From: RGIG5579 sp045602025
GTDB taxonomy: Bacteria; Bacillota; Clostridia; Oscillospirales; SIG627
Assembly (NCBI GenBank): GCA_045602025.1
Contig: JAZSAT010000004.1
Coordinates: forward strand, 1-64,000
Direction: 5' to 3'
Length of the DNA: 64,000 bases
The notes beneath the pieces were generated by a model that saw nothing but the letters and a program-made list of their open reading frames with translations, made no database searches and was not told where the DNA came from. Made by a program: the position numbers and the translations under genes. Shown in pieces: positions 16,805 through 24,701 of this stretch. Position 1 is the stretch's first letter. Each line of letters opens with the position of its first letter.

Positions 16805-17695
16805 ATGAAAAAATCCTCCCTTTGGCTGAACATTTTGGCTGGGCTTTTGTGGGGAACCTCGGGTATTTTTTCCGAGGTGCTTTTAGCACCCTTTGGCTTT
16901 TCCTCCCTGCAATTAACAGCAACGCGAGGAATCGTATCGGGTGTGGCCATCGCACTGTTTGCCCTATGCTTCCGCAGAGATCAATTTAAGGTGAATCTAA
17001 AAAAATTTCTCCTTTATGTAGCGGTGGGTATTTCCCTCTTTGCCACGGCGGCCTTCTATTACATTTCCATTCGCAGAGCTTCCCCCTCTACGGCGGCGGT
17101 ACTGATGAATACCTCCCCCGCTTTTGTTATGACGATCTCCGTGATCTTTTTCAAGGAAAAACTGGGAAAATCAAAGCTCTTTGCCTTGATTGCCATGCTG
17201 GTGGGCTGTATGCTTGTTTCAGGAATTGATTTTTCCGGTATGCGATATGATTTCTGGGGCATTCTTTCCGGTCTTGCAGCGGGAGTTTCCACCAGTATTT
17301 ATTATCTCCTCTCAAAGGTGGAGTTCAAGTATGAGTGCGATCCCTTCCAGGCCACCCTTTACCACTTTATTGCCATGGGACTTACCGGTATTTTCTTCCT
17401 GGATCTTAAAAATTACACCGCGTCCGTATCTCAGTCTCCCCTTTCGGTAAGCCTTCTCCTCATCGCGCTGGGTCTTGTGACCTGCGTGATCCCTTATTTT
17501 CTCTGTACCCTTTCTATGAAGCACCTGTCCGCAGGTGTCGCTTCTGCCCTTGCCATTATTGAGCCTGCATCCGCCACTGTTTACAGTGCGGTCCTTACCG
17601 CTTTCGGTATTATGAACGAAACCTTTACCACCCTTTCCGTGATCGGTATTGTTCTCATTCTCGGTGCCTGTGTGGTTCTGGAACGCTCGGAGTAG
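16805..17695 (+). CDS. EamA/DMT-superfamily transporter
   Basis: This 296-residue protein has ten predicted membrane helices in two EamA repeats. The first starts LNILAGLLWGTSGIFSEVLL, and the second contains GILSGLAAGVSTSIYYLLSK. The end ASALAIIEPASATVYSAVL is typical of RhaT/YdcZ-like drug/metabolite transporters. Substrate unknown. Monocistronic with its own promoter, and followed by a hairpin repeat. Confidence 0.9.
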   Translation: MKKSSLWLNILAGLLWGTSGIFSEVLLAPFGFSSLQLTATRGIVSGVAIALFALCFRRDQFKVNLKKFLLYVAVGISLFATAAFYYISIRRASPSTAAVLMNTSPAFVMTISVIFFKEKLGKSKLFALIAMLVGCMLVSGIDFSGMRYDFWGILSGLAAGVSTSIYYLLSKVEFKYECDPFQATLYHFIAMGLTGIFFLDLKNYTASVSQSPLSVSLLLIALGLVTCVIPYFLCTLSMKHLSAGVASALAIIEPASATVYSAVLTAFGIMNETFTTLSVIGIVLILGACVVLERSE

Positions 17696-17696
17696 T

Positions 17697-17845
17697 TCTT
17701 TTTTTGAAAAAAAGGAACCGAAAAAAGCTTTATAATAAAATAACAAAAAAGAAAAAGATAACCTTGAAAATAAAACCCAAGGCTATCTTTTTTTTGGCAT
17801 AAGCTTTCTTTGCCTACTTTCTTTCGAGAAAGAAAGTAGGTCAAA
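17697..17845. repeat. Intergenic hairpin-rich repeat, copy R2
   Basis: It contains the GAAAAAAAGGAACCGAAAAA block, a terminator-like stem with AAGATAACCTT/AAGGCTATCTT (about 17755-17795), and a stem from TACTTTCTTTC/GAAAGAAAGTA. Order and sequence parallel copies at 271 and 35.76 kb. The block ends at the 3' end of the convergent gene. Confidence 0.7.
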
Positions 17846-18317
17846 TCAGAGCGGCAACGCCGTAAGACACAAACGCGACGATCGCGCCGGCAGAAAGAAC
17901 ACCGAGCAAAATAGAAGGAAAAGCACGGGAAAGACGCATATCCAGCATTGCCGCGATCAGCGCTCCGGTCCAGGCACCCGTACCGGGCAAAGGTACTGCA
18001 ACAAACAGGAACAGTCCCCAAAAGGCGTACTTTTCAACGGTATCCTTCTTGCTGAGGCCCTTTTCCTCCAGCTTGTCCACCATACTGTTCAGCTTGGGCA
18101 TCTTCTTACGGATCCAAGCAAATATCTTCTTAATAAAAATAATAATAAACGGAACGGGAATGAGATTTCCCACAATAGCAACAGGAATAGCAATGGCAGG
18201 AGCAAGTCCGTGAGCCACCGCAACGGGAATCGCCCCTCTCAGTTCAATAATCGGAACCATAGAAATGAGAAAAGTCATTACGATCTTTCCCCAAAAGGTT
18301 GTCCACAAAAAACTCAT
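17841..18317 (-). CDS. Small multidrug export family membrane protein (Sm_multidrug_ex, COG2426)
   Basis: This 158-residue protein has about four membrane helices. PIIELRGAIPVAVAHGL and AVPLPGTGAWTGALIAAML are the two conserved signature loops of COG2426/Sm_multidrug_ex, with similarity to DedA-type re-entrant loops. The family name rests on weak evidence and transport is not proven. A promoter TGGACA/TACAAT (17 bp apart, -10 at 18347-18352) precedes it. Confidence 0.85.
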   Translation of the reverse strand: MSFLWTTFWGKIVMTFLISMVPIIELRGAIPVAVAHGLAPAIAIPVAIVGNLIPVPFIIIFIKKIFAWIRKKMPKLNSMVDKLEEKGLSKKDTVEKYAFWGLFLFVAVPLPGTGAWTGALIAAMLDMRLSRAFPSILLGVLSAGAIVAFVSYGVAALI

Positions 18318-18376
18318 TTTTTCCTCCTATAAGCAAATTTCGCTTTATTGTAACATACTTTGCTGAAATTGTCCAC

Positions 18377-18404
18377 AAAAAAGACTGCCGAAGCAGTCTT
18401 TTTT
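18377..18404 (-). terminator. Terminator of the 515-residue lipoprotein gene
   Basis: Arms AAAAAAGACTGC/GCAGTCTTTTTT; read on the minus strand the loop is the stable tetraloop TTCG. Confidence 0.85.
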
Positions 18405-18410
18405 ATTTTT

Positions 18411-19958
18411 TTATTTTGCTACAAAAGTGAAGTCTCTTACAACGATAGACTCTCCTGTTACCATATACAGCGTCATCAGGTTGCGATAGATCTTGCCCGA
18501 TTCATAAGGCAATTTGTGTGGCAGGGTAGTAGTGCCAAGAAAACGCCCCGTCTCGTTGGTTGAGGTGATCTTTTGAACCTCAAAGCAGTATCTTCTCTCG
18601 GTTTCCGTTGCACGAATATCACTCTGAGTTGCAAGGTGAGTTGCATTCAATATTTCATTTCCGTCAGCATCGAATACCTGGTTTGTCATATAGGCAACTC
18701 TTCTGTTCGTAGTAAAGGTACCTGCAACCAGGTTATCCTGCTTCTGGCGGTCGGCAAGGCTGTCTCTGAATTTAAGCTCCGTCAAGGGAGTGCCGTCGTT
18801 CAGTTCAGCTACAGTCATGGGAATATAGCTCTTTGTGAAAAGCTCCTTAAAGGAATATTCCTTATCCACTTCGGCAAAGGTGCTTTTTTCTGCATTGAAA
18901 TCGGGAGTCTGCTTCAGAATCGTAACCTTACTTTCATCACCGTTTACGGTGCCGTCAGCATTTCTTACAACAGAAACAGAAACCACCATCATAGCATCGG
19001 TGCCGCCGCCGTTCTTAATAAGGCCGTCCGCCTTCTGAAGAAGAGCATACGCCTCATACATGCCCTGCTCGCCGTTTTCTTTACAAATCAGGGGAGTATC
19101 ATCGGTAATAAGATTGTCGTAGAAAACATCTGCGCCGCCGTCACCTTCAGTATTGGTCTTGCCGGTTTCGGTAAAATCTCTTCCGGGATCGCCGTCGTTT
19201 TCCGCTCCGATCTTGGGAAGCTTCAGATCTCCCACAAGCAAGAAGCCGTATTCGGGAACAAAGTCTTTAAACAGGCTGGCAAAAACAGATTCCGATACCA
19301 TACACCAAGCCTGAACCAGGCCATCCTCATTGTTAAAGCCAAGGCGGGAGGTACCGCTGCCGCCGTCAAAAAAGTTTTTGGAAAAATTCATTACCAAAGT
19401 GCCGTCATCCTTCACGGAATCCTGGAAAAGCATATGGGTTGCCAAGCTCTGGGCGCCGTGGGAAAAGGGAAGGCCGTAGTAGGTCGTGCCGGCATTTATT
19501 TTGTAAGTCTGATCCGCCTTATATTCAAAGGACTCCTTGGGGGTCCAGCGAAGGGTCAGCATCGTACGGAAGGTTGCTTCCGCAAGATTTCTTCTTGCAA
19601 TTACGGTTCTGTCCTTATCCGCCTGAAGGATCTCTGCCGTTAATTTTGCCTGTTCCTCAAGATAAGTGGTATAAGCACTCTTAACAGGCTGAGAGCCGGA
19701 GGTTGCCTGGTAAGAACCGCCCTTGTTGGGTGTAGACTGCAGGCTGGGAGCATTGGGATCGCTCTTGGTTACTGCAGGCACATTCTGCTGAGGCTTTTTC
19801 TCCTCGGTTTCCTTATCTTTTTCGGGAACCTTTTCCACGACCTCTTCTGCCGCAGGCTTCTTCTCATCCTTTGCGCAACCGCCGAAAAGGGGCAGCACAA
19901 AAGCGCACAAAAGAACCAGCGCAATACAAATACTGAGTCGCTTCGTCTGATACTTCAT
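18411..19958 (-). CDS. Large lipoprotein of unknown function
   Basis: This 515-residue protein has a signal peptide and a lipobox ending FGGC (Cys about 28). A Lys/Glu/Pro-rich linker (about 30-85) follows, then a globular domain. TYKINAGTTYYGLPFSHGAQ near 150-170 recalls the start of papain-like/NlpC-type cysteine peptidase domains, and a Cys occurs later in VQAWCMVSES, but I cannot assign a clear triad. It is monocistronic with a near-perfect promoter. Surface-attached; function unknown. Confidence 0.7.
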   Translation of the reverse strand: MKYQTKRLSICIALVLLCAFVLPLFGGCAKDEKKPAAEEVVEKVPEKDKETEEKKPQQNVPAVTKSDPNAPSLQSTPNKGGSYQATSGSQPVKSAYTTYLEEQAKLTAEILQADKDRTVIARRNLAEATFRTMLTLRWTPKESFEYKADQTYKINAGTTYYGLPFSHGAQSLATHMLFQDSVKDDGTLVMNFSKNFFDGGSGTSRLGFNNEDGLVQAWCMVSESVFASLFKDFVPEYGFLLVGDLKLPKIGAENDGDPGRDFTETGKTNTEGDGGADVFYDNLITDDTPLICKENGEQGMYEAYALLQKADGLIKNGGGTDAMMVVSVSVVRNADGTVNGDESKVTILKQTPDFNAEKSTFAEVDKEYSFKELFTKSYIPMTVAELNDGTPLTELKFRDSLADRQKQDNLVAGTFTTNRRVAYMTNQVFDADGNEILNATHLATQSDIRATETERRYCFEVQKITSTNETGRFLGTTTLPHKLPYESGKIYRNLMTLYMVTGESIVVRDFTFVAK

Positions 19959-20018
19959 ATATTTCCTCCTGAAAAGGGCATAAACCCTTTTATATCATTC
20001 GAGTATTATTCTATTTTA

Positions 20019-20047
20019 ATTATACCTCTTCCACCTGCATTTTGCAA
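20019..20047 (-). promoter_or_regulatory. Promoter of the lipoprotein gene
   Basis: On the minus strand, TTGCAA (20042-20047), 17 bp, TATAAT (20019-20024); AGGAGG precedes the start. Confidence 0.8.
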
Positions 20048-20125
20048 TATGAAATAAAAACTTTTTTCTCTTTTCATCAAAATTACCAAAACAAAATGAG
20101 AATTCTATTCCTTTTCCACAAGGAA

Positions 20126-20151
20126 GGATCCTTTGAAAAACCAAAGGATCC
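20126..20151 (-). terminator. Hairpin after the DapL-like gene
   Basis: Perfect 10-bp arms GGATCCTTTG/CAAAGGATCC. The T tract on the minus strand is poor, so a weak terminator or RNA-stability hairpin is likely. Confidence 0.5.
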
Positions 20152-20173
20152 CTCAACTTCCGTTATTTTCTTT

Positions 20174-21430
20174 TTAATTTTCCTCTTTTTGGGGGATCTC
20201 TTCCTCAAAAAGCCGCGCCGCGCTTTCTTCCTCGCTCTCCGCAGCCTCCTCCTTTTCAGGGATCAGCGCAGTGGCAAAGGCTTCACAAGCCTCCTGCGCC
20301 TCTTCGGGAAGACCGAAGGAGGTAAGGCGGATAAAGCCCTCGCCGCCGAAGCCGTAAAGGGAGCCGGGTGTCACCACACAGCCGCCGCGATTTAAAAGAG
20401 CATCAAAACACTGCCAGGAATTCATCCCTTCGGGGCACTGGGCCCAAAGGAAGGGGCTGTTCTCGCCGCCTACATGGGGAATGCCCGCACGGGTAAGTCC
20501 CTCGGAAAGGGTCCTTGCAACCTTTTTGATGCGGTATAAGATCTTCTGTGTTCCCTCCTCCGCCTCAGGGGAGAGAAGGAGCTGGGCTGCATGCTGCATC
20601 ACAAAGCTGGGGGGTGTTGCGGTGGAGGGCTGTCTTGCGGAAAACAGATCTGCGATCCGCACATTTTCCCGGATCAGACCGGAGGGGATCACCATATAGG
20701 CGATCTTAAGCTCCTTGACACCGTAGCCGGTTTCAAAGGAAAAGATCTGGATGGCGCAGTCCTTTGCGCCCTCTATCTCGTAAATACTGCGGGGATACCC
20801 TTCCTCCTCGATGTACTCCGAAAGAGAGGCATCGTAGAAAATGATCCCGCCGCATTCGTTTGCAAAATTCACCCATTTTTCCAGCTTTTCACGGGTCATG
20901 ACCGCACCGGTCACCGGATGGGGAGAGGCAAGATAAATCAGGTCTGTGGGCGTGCCGTCGGGCTCGGGAGTAAAATCGTTTTCAGGTGTTGCCCGAAGAA
21001 AGGAAATGTTTCTTCCCGCGCACTGGCAAAGCTCCTGCAAATGCCCCTCACAGGGGGAAGGCAAAAGCACATTGTTATCAGGGGCAAACAGGTGGGACAA
21101 ACAAGCGTAAGCACTTTCCAGTCCGCTGGTAATATAAATATCGTTTTCGGAAATCTTCACCGAAAATTTTTCCAGGTGCTGAGAAACTGCCTTTTTCAGG
21201 CTTTCGTACCCGGACCAGGGGCCGGACAGGCGCGTGCCGAAGGGCTCCGCGATCTCATCCACCGCCCGCTTCATTCCGCTTACAACCTCTTCAGGCAAGG
21301 GCATATTCATCAAGCTCTGATCCAGATGCAAAAGGGTATGGGAGGGATTTTTCTCGAGAAATTCCTCCACTCGTTTTTTCACCGATACGCCGCTTTCCGG
21401 CAAAAGGGTGACATTTTCATTCAGAAGCAT
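20174..21430 (-). CDS. DapL-like fold-type I aminotransferase homologue, apparently lacking the PLP lysine
   Basis: This 418-residue protein is collinear with LL-diaminopimelate aminotransferase (DapL). Landmarks are DLIYLASPHPVTG for the family's LIYLCFPNNPTG, IIFYDASLSEYI, SIYEIEGAKDCAIQIFSFET, SSYEFF-like NSWQCFDALL and GFIRLTSFG. Where DapL has the Schiff-base Lys in SFSK, this protein has SFET (Thr 234). The NPTG Asn is replaced (PVTG, 172-175) and the conserved Tyr after the PLP Asp is Leu. A shifted Lys 239 is the only nearby candidate. It has an acidic C-terminal tail and is the last gene of a two-component operon. Probably a pseudoenzyme with binding or regulatory use. Confidence 0.75.
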   Translation of the reverse strand: MLLNENVTLLPESGVSVKKRVEEFLEKNPSHTLLHLDQSLMNMPLPEEVVSGMKRAVDEIAEPFGTRLSGPWSGYESLKKAVSQHLEKFSVKISENDIYITSGLESAYACLSHLFAPDNNVLLPSPCEGHLQELCQCAGRNISFLRATPENDFTPEPDGTPTDLIYLASPHPVTGAVMTREKLEKWVNFANECGGIIFYDASLSEYIEEEGYPRSIYEIEGAKDCAIQIFSFETGYGVKELKIAYMVIPSGLIRENVRIADLFSARQPSTATPPSFVMQHAAQLLLSPEAEEGTQKILYRIKKVARTLSEGLTRAGIPHVGGENSPFLWAQCPEGMNSWQCFDALLNRGGCVVTPGSLYGFGGEGFIRLTSFGLPEEAQEACEAFATALIPEKEEAAESEEESAARLFEEEIPQKEEN

Positions 21431-21445
21431 ACGCTTCTCCTTTCC

Positions 21446-22324
21446 TTATGACTGTGACAGAATATCGTTCACCACGGTGTAGACCATATTAATGGGAACC
21501 ACCGCAGAAAGACCCTGATAAGGGGGCGTGACCGCATGGGTCAAAAAGCCCACCACCGCGCCTGTGGCATCCACCACCGCGGCACCGTACATAGAAGCAT
21601 TGGGCAGCATATTCAGATAGATCATATTCACACTCATCTGATAGCCCTCTTCCCCAATGCGGACAGGAGGCCCTACCGACGCTACCGTTCCGTCGGAAAC
21701 CGTTCCGTAGAACATTTTCGCTTTATAGGAGGGCACAGCAAAAAGCCGCTCTCCTCTTTTTACATAAGAGGAGTTTTCCGCAGTGACGGGAATGTAGGTG
21801 TATTGACTATCCAGCTGAACAAGGCCGATCCCGAGGCTTTCCTCTGCACCCAGATATGTAACGGAGGAAACCACACCGTTCCCGGTGAAAGCCGTCATAT
21901 TCTTAGGCAGAACCTCACCGAACAGGGACAGGGAAACCACTGCATGCCCCTCCGAGGAAACCAGAAAGCCTGTGCCGTAGCGGACCTGGCCGTCTTCTCC
22001 CTCGATCTCAAGAGTCAAAAGAGACTCCTCCAGATGGGCGAGCATTTCGCTGACGCTTTTTTCCTTTTCCGCAAGCTCTTCCTGTGTAGGCACCTTAATG
22101 GAGCCTGCATTTTTTTCGTCGGTTTCCTTTGCGGGAAATACCTCGCCGCGGATCATAGCGATCACGCCTACCACGGAAAGGAAAAAGAGCAAGAGAAACA
22201 AAAGGATCTTCACGGTTTTCTTAAGATCGAATTTCTTTTCATTGCTTTTTTCGTAATCGTATCGGGTAGAATAGCCGCCGTAAGAAACGGTCTTTTCTTC
22301 CGAAGTAAAATTTTTGTTTGACAT
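21446..22324 (-). CDS. Membrane-anchored HtrA-like protein without a recognisable catalytic triad
   Basis: This 292-residue protein has a cytoplasmic N-terminus, one membrane helix (about 38-58) and a trypsin-like domain. RYGTGFLVSSEGHAVVS aligns with the HtrA start, but the catalytic His motif TNxHVV is VSLSLFG (about 130-136). The Asp motif NDVAVLKI is SLGIGLVQL, and GNSGGP is NASMYGAA (242-249), followed by the well kept VVDATGAVVGF. No PDZ domain. It lies between the histidine kinase and the DapL-like gene, suggesting an extracellular sensing role for the kinase. Confidence 0.7.
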   Translation of the reverse strand: MSNKNFTSEEKTVSYGGYSTRYDYEKSNEKKFDLKKTVKILLFLLLFFLSVVGVIAMIRGEVFPAKETDEKNAGSIKVPTQEELAEKEKSVSEMLAHLEESLLTLEIEGEDGQVRYGTGFLVSSEGHAVVSLSLFGEVLPKNMTAFTGNGVVSSVTYLGAEESLGIGLVQLDSQYTYIPVTAENSSYVKRGERLFAVPSYKAKMFYGTVSDGTVASVGPPVRIGEEGYQMSVNMIYLNMLPNASMYGAAVVDATGAVVGFLTHAVTPPYQGLSAVVPINMVYTVVNDILSQS

Positions 22325-22359
22325 ATGAAAGCCTTTTCAATTTTTTTATTTTAATGGTT

Positions 22360-23808
22360 TTATTTATTCTCCGTAAGAGGGAGGCTGAAGAAGAATCTTG
22401 TGAATTCCTTTTCGCGGCTCTCCACCCAGATCTCTTCCCCGTGGGCATCGATCACAGATTTTGCAATAAACAGTCCGAGACCCATTCCCTTTTTATCAAG
22501 GCCGCGGCTGCGGTCCGATTTATAGAAGCGGTCGAACAGCTGCTTTAATTCTTCTCCGGGGATCCCGTCACCGCTGTTTTCCACACAAAAGATCGCCTTG
22601 GCAGCTCTTTGGGTCACGGAAAGGGAAAGAATACCCTTTTCGGGGGTGAACTTTATGGCGTTGTCGATCAGATTGTAGATCACCTGCTGGATCGCATCCC
22701 GATCGGCTAAAACATGCATAGATTCTGCCGAGCTCTCAAAGGAAACCTCAAGGTCCTTGGCCAAAATGCGGTTTTCAAAAGAAAGAAGGGTGATCCGCCC
22801 CAATTCACAAAGATCCATGGGAGCAAAATCATATTTTCTCTCTCCCGCCGTCATACGGCTCGTTTCAAGGAGGGTCTGCACCAATCTGGAAAGACGGGCA
22901 ACCTCGTCGTTTATGATCTTAAAATAATAGCCGTATTTTTCCGGAGGGATCGCTCCGTTTTCCATATTCTGAATAAAACCGCCGATGGTGGTCAAAGGAG
23001 TCCTCAGATCGTGGGAAACATTGGATACGAAGGTCTGGCGGATCTTTTCGTTTTCCTCTACGCTTTCTGCCATCTGATTAAAGGCACGGAGAAGAGGCGT
23101 CAATTCCCCGCCGCCTTTTTCGGGGAGACGGGGTGAAAAATCACCGTGGGCAAATTTTTCCGCCGCATCGTTAAGAAGCCCCAAGGGCCTTGCAAGCTCT
23201 CTGTTCACCAGATAGAAGGAAAGAAGGAGCATACATAAAACAAAGAGGCTTGCCGCAAGAAAGCTTCGGATCAGGCCGTTCAGATAGCTTTCGGTGTAAG
23301 GGTCCTGAAGGGAAATGAATACCGCGCCCACTCTCTGCTTATGCAGATCGGGAAATTCCTTTTCCAGAAGGACCACGCGGCACATTCTCTCGCGGGGAAA
23401 AAAGCCGCCGAGATCACTTTTGAAGATCTCCCCCGCCCTTGCCATAGCACTGCTTTCTGTCATCGCGGAGGAAGGGATCTCCCCCGCCGCCGATCCGGAA
23501 GATACCAGCACCTTGCCCATGGCATCGGTAATGAAGATTTCCACTTCCTTTGTGTTCAGAGCCGAAATGTACGAGGACAAAAGATTCTTTTCCTCTGTGA
23601 GAAGGTAGTCAAAGTCCTGCTCGGTCAATTCCATCATCGCTGTGATGGTCTGATTGATATTCCGTGCCGCGTTTTCCAGTTTTTCCTCATCCGAGGAAAG
23701 AAAGAACTGCTTTGTATACAAAAAGAGGATCGTCACCAAAAGAAGAAACGCCGCCAAGCAAAGGGATATGGTCAAAAGAATATACTTGGAAAAAAGATTT
23801 TTTTTCAT
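22360..23808 (-). CDS. Sensor histidine kinase (HAMP, class I)
   Basis: This 482-residue kinase has two membrane helices (about 9-31 and 188-210) enclosing an extracellular domain of about 150 residues. A HAMP linker NRELARPLGLLNDAAEKF, H-box SNVSHDLRTPLTTIGGF, N-box NLIDNAIKFTPE and G-boxes GDGIPGEE and GMGLGLFIA follow. All phosphotransfer and ATP-binding residues appear intact. It follows its response-regulator gene after a hairpin terminator, so its level may be lower than the regulator's. Signal unknown. Confidence 0.92.
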   Translation of the reverse strand: MKKNLFSKYILLTISLCLAAFLLLVTILFLYTKQFFLSSDEEKLENAARNINQTITAMMELTEQDFDYLLTEEKNLLSSYISALNTKEVEIFITDAMGKVLVSSGSAAGEIPSSAMTESSAMARAGEIFKSDLGGFFPRERMCRVVLLEKEFPDLHKQRVGAVFISLQDPYTESYLNGLIRSFLAASLFVLCMLLLSFYLVNRELARPLGLLNDAAEKFAHGDFSPRLPEKGGGELTPLLRAFNQMAESVEENEKIRQTFVSNVSHDLRTPLTTIGGFIQNMENGAIPPEKYGYYFKIINDEVARLSRLVQTLLETSRMTAGERKYDFAPMDLCELGRITLLSFENRILAKDLEVSFESSAESMHVLADRDAIQQVIYNLIDNAIKFTPEKGILSLSVTQRAAKAIFCVENSGDGIPGEELKQLFDRFYKSDRSRGLDKKGMGLGLFIAKSVIDAHGEEIWVESREKEFTRFFFSLPLTENK

Positions 23809-23836
23809 AAAGACCTCATCAAAAGGCTAAAAATAG

Positions 23837-23861
23837 AAAAAAGTCCCGCTGTAAGCGGGAC
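23837..23861 (-). terminator. Terminator between response regulator and kinase genes
   Basis: 8-bp arms GTCCCGCT/AGCGGGAC around TAC, with a TTTTTT tail on the minus strand. It probably uncouples regulator and kinase expression. Confidence 0.7.
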
Positions 23862-23867
23862 CCTTGT

Positions 23868-24554
23868 TCAGAGAAGCTCGAATTTATATCCTACGCCCCA
23901 TACAGTTTTCAAAATCCATTTGTCGCTGACGCCCTCCAGTTTTTCTCTCAGGCGTTTTACATGGACATCTACCGTTCTGGAATCACCCAGATAATCAAAG
24001 CCCCAGACCTTATCCAAAAGCTGATCGCGGGTAAATACGCGGTTATAATTTGCAGTCAAAAAATATAAAAGCTCCAGTTCCTTCGGAGGAACATCCACGG
24101 CCTTGCCGCGAAGCTTTAATTCGTATTTTTGCTTGGAGATCTCAAGATTGTCAAACTTAATGACCTCTTCATTGTTGAAATTGTCTCTGCTGTGGTAACG
24201 GCGAAGCACCGCTTTGATGCGGGCGGCCACTTCCTTCATATCAAAGGGCTTTACGATAAAATCGTCGGCGCCAAGCTCAAGACCCAAAACCTTATCGAAC
24301 ACTTCCCCTTTGGCGGAAAGCATAATGATGGGCTTTGCACTCTGCTCACGGATCTCGCGGCAGACCTGCCAGCCGTCTTTTCTGGGCATCATAATATCCA
24401 AAAGGACAAGATCCGGTTCAAAGATCTTGAACACTTCCACCGCTTCTACGCCGTCATTTGCACACTTGACTTCGTATCCGTCGTTTTCCAGATAAAGTTT
24501 CAAAACTTCGCAAATATTCAGATCATCGTCTACTACGAAAATTTTGTTTGCCAT
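23868..24554 (-). CDS. OmpR/PhoB-family response regulator
   Basis: This 228-residue protein has a receiver domain with acidic pocket VDDDLN, phospho-acceptor Asp in LVLLDIMMPRKDGW (about residue 54), Thr/Ser and Lys in MLSAKGE and IVKPFDMKE. The winged-helix DNA-binding domain has FTRDQLLDKVWGFDYLGDSR and DVHVKRLREKL. It is the first gene of the operon RR-HK-HtrA-like-DapL-like. Its target genes are not evident apart from possible autoregulation. Confidence 0.95.
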   Translation of the reverse strand: MANKIFVVDDDLNICEVLKLYLENDGYEVKCANDGVEAVEVFKIFEPDLVLLDIMMPRKDGWQVCREIREQSAKPIIMLSAKGEVFDKVLGLELGADDFIVKPFDMKEVAARIKAVLRRYHSRDNFNNEEVIKFDNLEISKQKYELKLRGKAVDVPPKELELLYFLTANYNRVFTRDQLLDKVWGFDYLGDSRTVDVHVKRLREKLEGVSDKWILKTVWGVGYKFELL

Positions 24555-24608
24555 AGTATGTCCCTTTCGTCAATGAATTTCCAAACAGAAAAGATCCTTT
24601 ACAGAGAC

Positions 24609-24637
24609 ATTGTAACATATTTTTCAAAAAAAATCAA
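24609..24637 (-). promoter_or_regulatory. Promoter of the two-component operon
   Basis: On the minus strand, TTGATT (24632-24637), 17 bp, TACAAT (24609-24614). Confidence 0.7.
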
Positions 24638-24668
24638 TAGAAACTTTTTCTTTCACCCCAAAAGCGAC

Positions 24669-24695
24669 AAAAAGCGGCACACCGAAGTGTGCCGC
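24669..24695 (-). terminator. Terminator of hom
   Basis: 9-bp stem GCGGCACAC/GTGTGCCGC with a TTCG tetraloop on the minus strand and a TTTTT tail. Confidence 0.9.
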
Positions 24696-24701
24696 TGTCC
24701 T

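Noticed and set aside
18190..18225. REP-like GGCAGGAGCAAG sequence in the multidrug-export family gene
   Set aside because: It matches the RAYT hairpin over only a few bases, encodes conserved family residues and forms no GC-rich hairpin.
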